Assembly: GCA_947503155.1 (NCBI GenBank)
Contig: CANNCL010000002.1
Location: 1 to 64,000 of the forward strand
DNA: 64,000 nt
Reading direction: 5' to 3'
From: an uncultured Erythrobacter sp.
GTDB taxonomy: Bacteria > Pseudomonadota > Alphaproteobacteria > Sphingomonadales > Sphingomonadaceae
A program made the position numbers and the translations under genes. The notes beneath the pieces were generated by a model, which was not told the origin of the DNA, did not search any database, and saw nothing but the letters and a program-made list of their open reading frames with translations. Positions within the stretch are counted from its first letter, which is position 1. Each line of letters opens with the position of its first letter. Of this stretch, positions 63,838 to 64,000 are shown piece after piece.

Positions 63838-64000
63838 ATGGAATTGTTTGACCAACTGCGCGGGGTCATCGGCATTGCGGTGTTGCTCGCCCTTGCATGG
63901 GGGCTGAGCGAGGATCGCGGTGGTCGACCTGGCTGGCGCTGGATATTGGGCGCGTTGCTGCTGCAAGGTGCGCTTGCGCTCATTATAGTGCGGGTCCCAT
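63838..64000 (+). CDS. Start of a NupC-type concentrative nucleoside transporter (cut by window end)
   Basis: The first 54 codons of a membrane protein starting at ATG 63838, with AGGGGA 7-8 nt upstream. The sequence has two hydrophobic helices (VIGIAVLLALAWGLSE; WILGALLLQGALALIIV) separated by a short polar loop with EDRGG. The LAWGLSE...W...LLLQGALALIIVRVP pattern is that of the N-terminus of the CNT (NupC) nucleoside:cation symporters. Only the beginning is present, so the call is by pattern alone. Confidence 0.72.
   Translation, partial: MELFDQLRGVIGIAVLLALAWGLSEDRGGRPGWRWILGALLLQGALALIIVRVP

Overview
The window looks like a chromosomal segment of an alphaproteobacterium, most likely a sphingomonad of the Erythrobacter/Altererythrobacter kind. 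This rests on moderately high GC, dense operons with many ATGA/TGATG overlaps, the gene style and the recognisable families; no rRNA or tRNA gene was found to confirm it. About 41 protein genes are supported, two of them cut by the window ends. No insertion sequence, prophage or CRISPR array was seen.

Region 1 (1-12750) is a surface-polysaccharide and inositol locus. A minus-strand operon reads from ino1 through a sugar/alcohol-phosphate cytidylyltransferase, a glycosyltransferase, capsule-export proteins of KpsE, KpsM and KpsT type, a second glycosyltransferase and a KpsD/Wza-type outer-membrane export lipoprotein. Upstream are a divergent glycosyltransferase and two CDP-alcohol phosphotransferases, one of the di-myo-inositol-phosphate-phosphate synthase type. 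Together they suggest that CDP-inositol is made and that inositol phosphate is placed into an exported polymer or a lipid. Region 2 (12881-18104) holds a paired acyl-CoA dehydrogenase operon and, convergent to it, a GAF-GAF-PAS adenylate cyclase coupled to a coiled-coil protein.

Region 3 (18510-32613) is a two-partner secretion operon: a TpsB transporter, a 3103-residue repeat-rich TpsA exoprotein, and a secreted TPR-CHAT (caspase-like) protein whose start overlaps the TpsA stop. A sugar-lactone-oxidase-like FAD protein follows on the other strand.

Region 4 (34731-51578) is the most unusual part, a multihaem cytochrome island in two convergent operons. The plus operon encodes a pentahaem c554-like cytochrome, a lipoprotein with two GlcG/HbpS-like domains, an outer-membrane barrel-like protein and a decahaem cytochrome with a C-terminal LVIVD propeller. 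The minus operon encodes a flavoprotein fused to two cyclic-nucleotide-binding domains and a four-cluster ferredoxin, a membrane cytochrome b-like protein, a decahaem cytochrome anchored behind an FHA domain, and a calcineurin-like phosphodiesterase. A divergent CcmI-like TPR protein may serve haem attachment. The layout suggests an electron conduit from the cytoplasm through the inner membrane to the periplasm or outer membrane, possibly gated by cAMP and protein phosphorylation.

Region 5 (51665-64000) is more ordinary metabolism: NADP-type glutamate dehydrogenase, a CsaA-like protein, a molybdenum hydroxylase of isoquinoline 1-oxidoreductase type with cytochrome c, XdhC and MocA, acetyl-CoA synthetase, a SelD-associated type flavoprotein, a TVP38-disulfide reductase fusion, and the start of a NupC nucleoside transporter.
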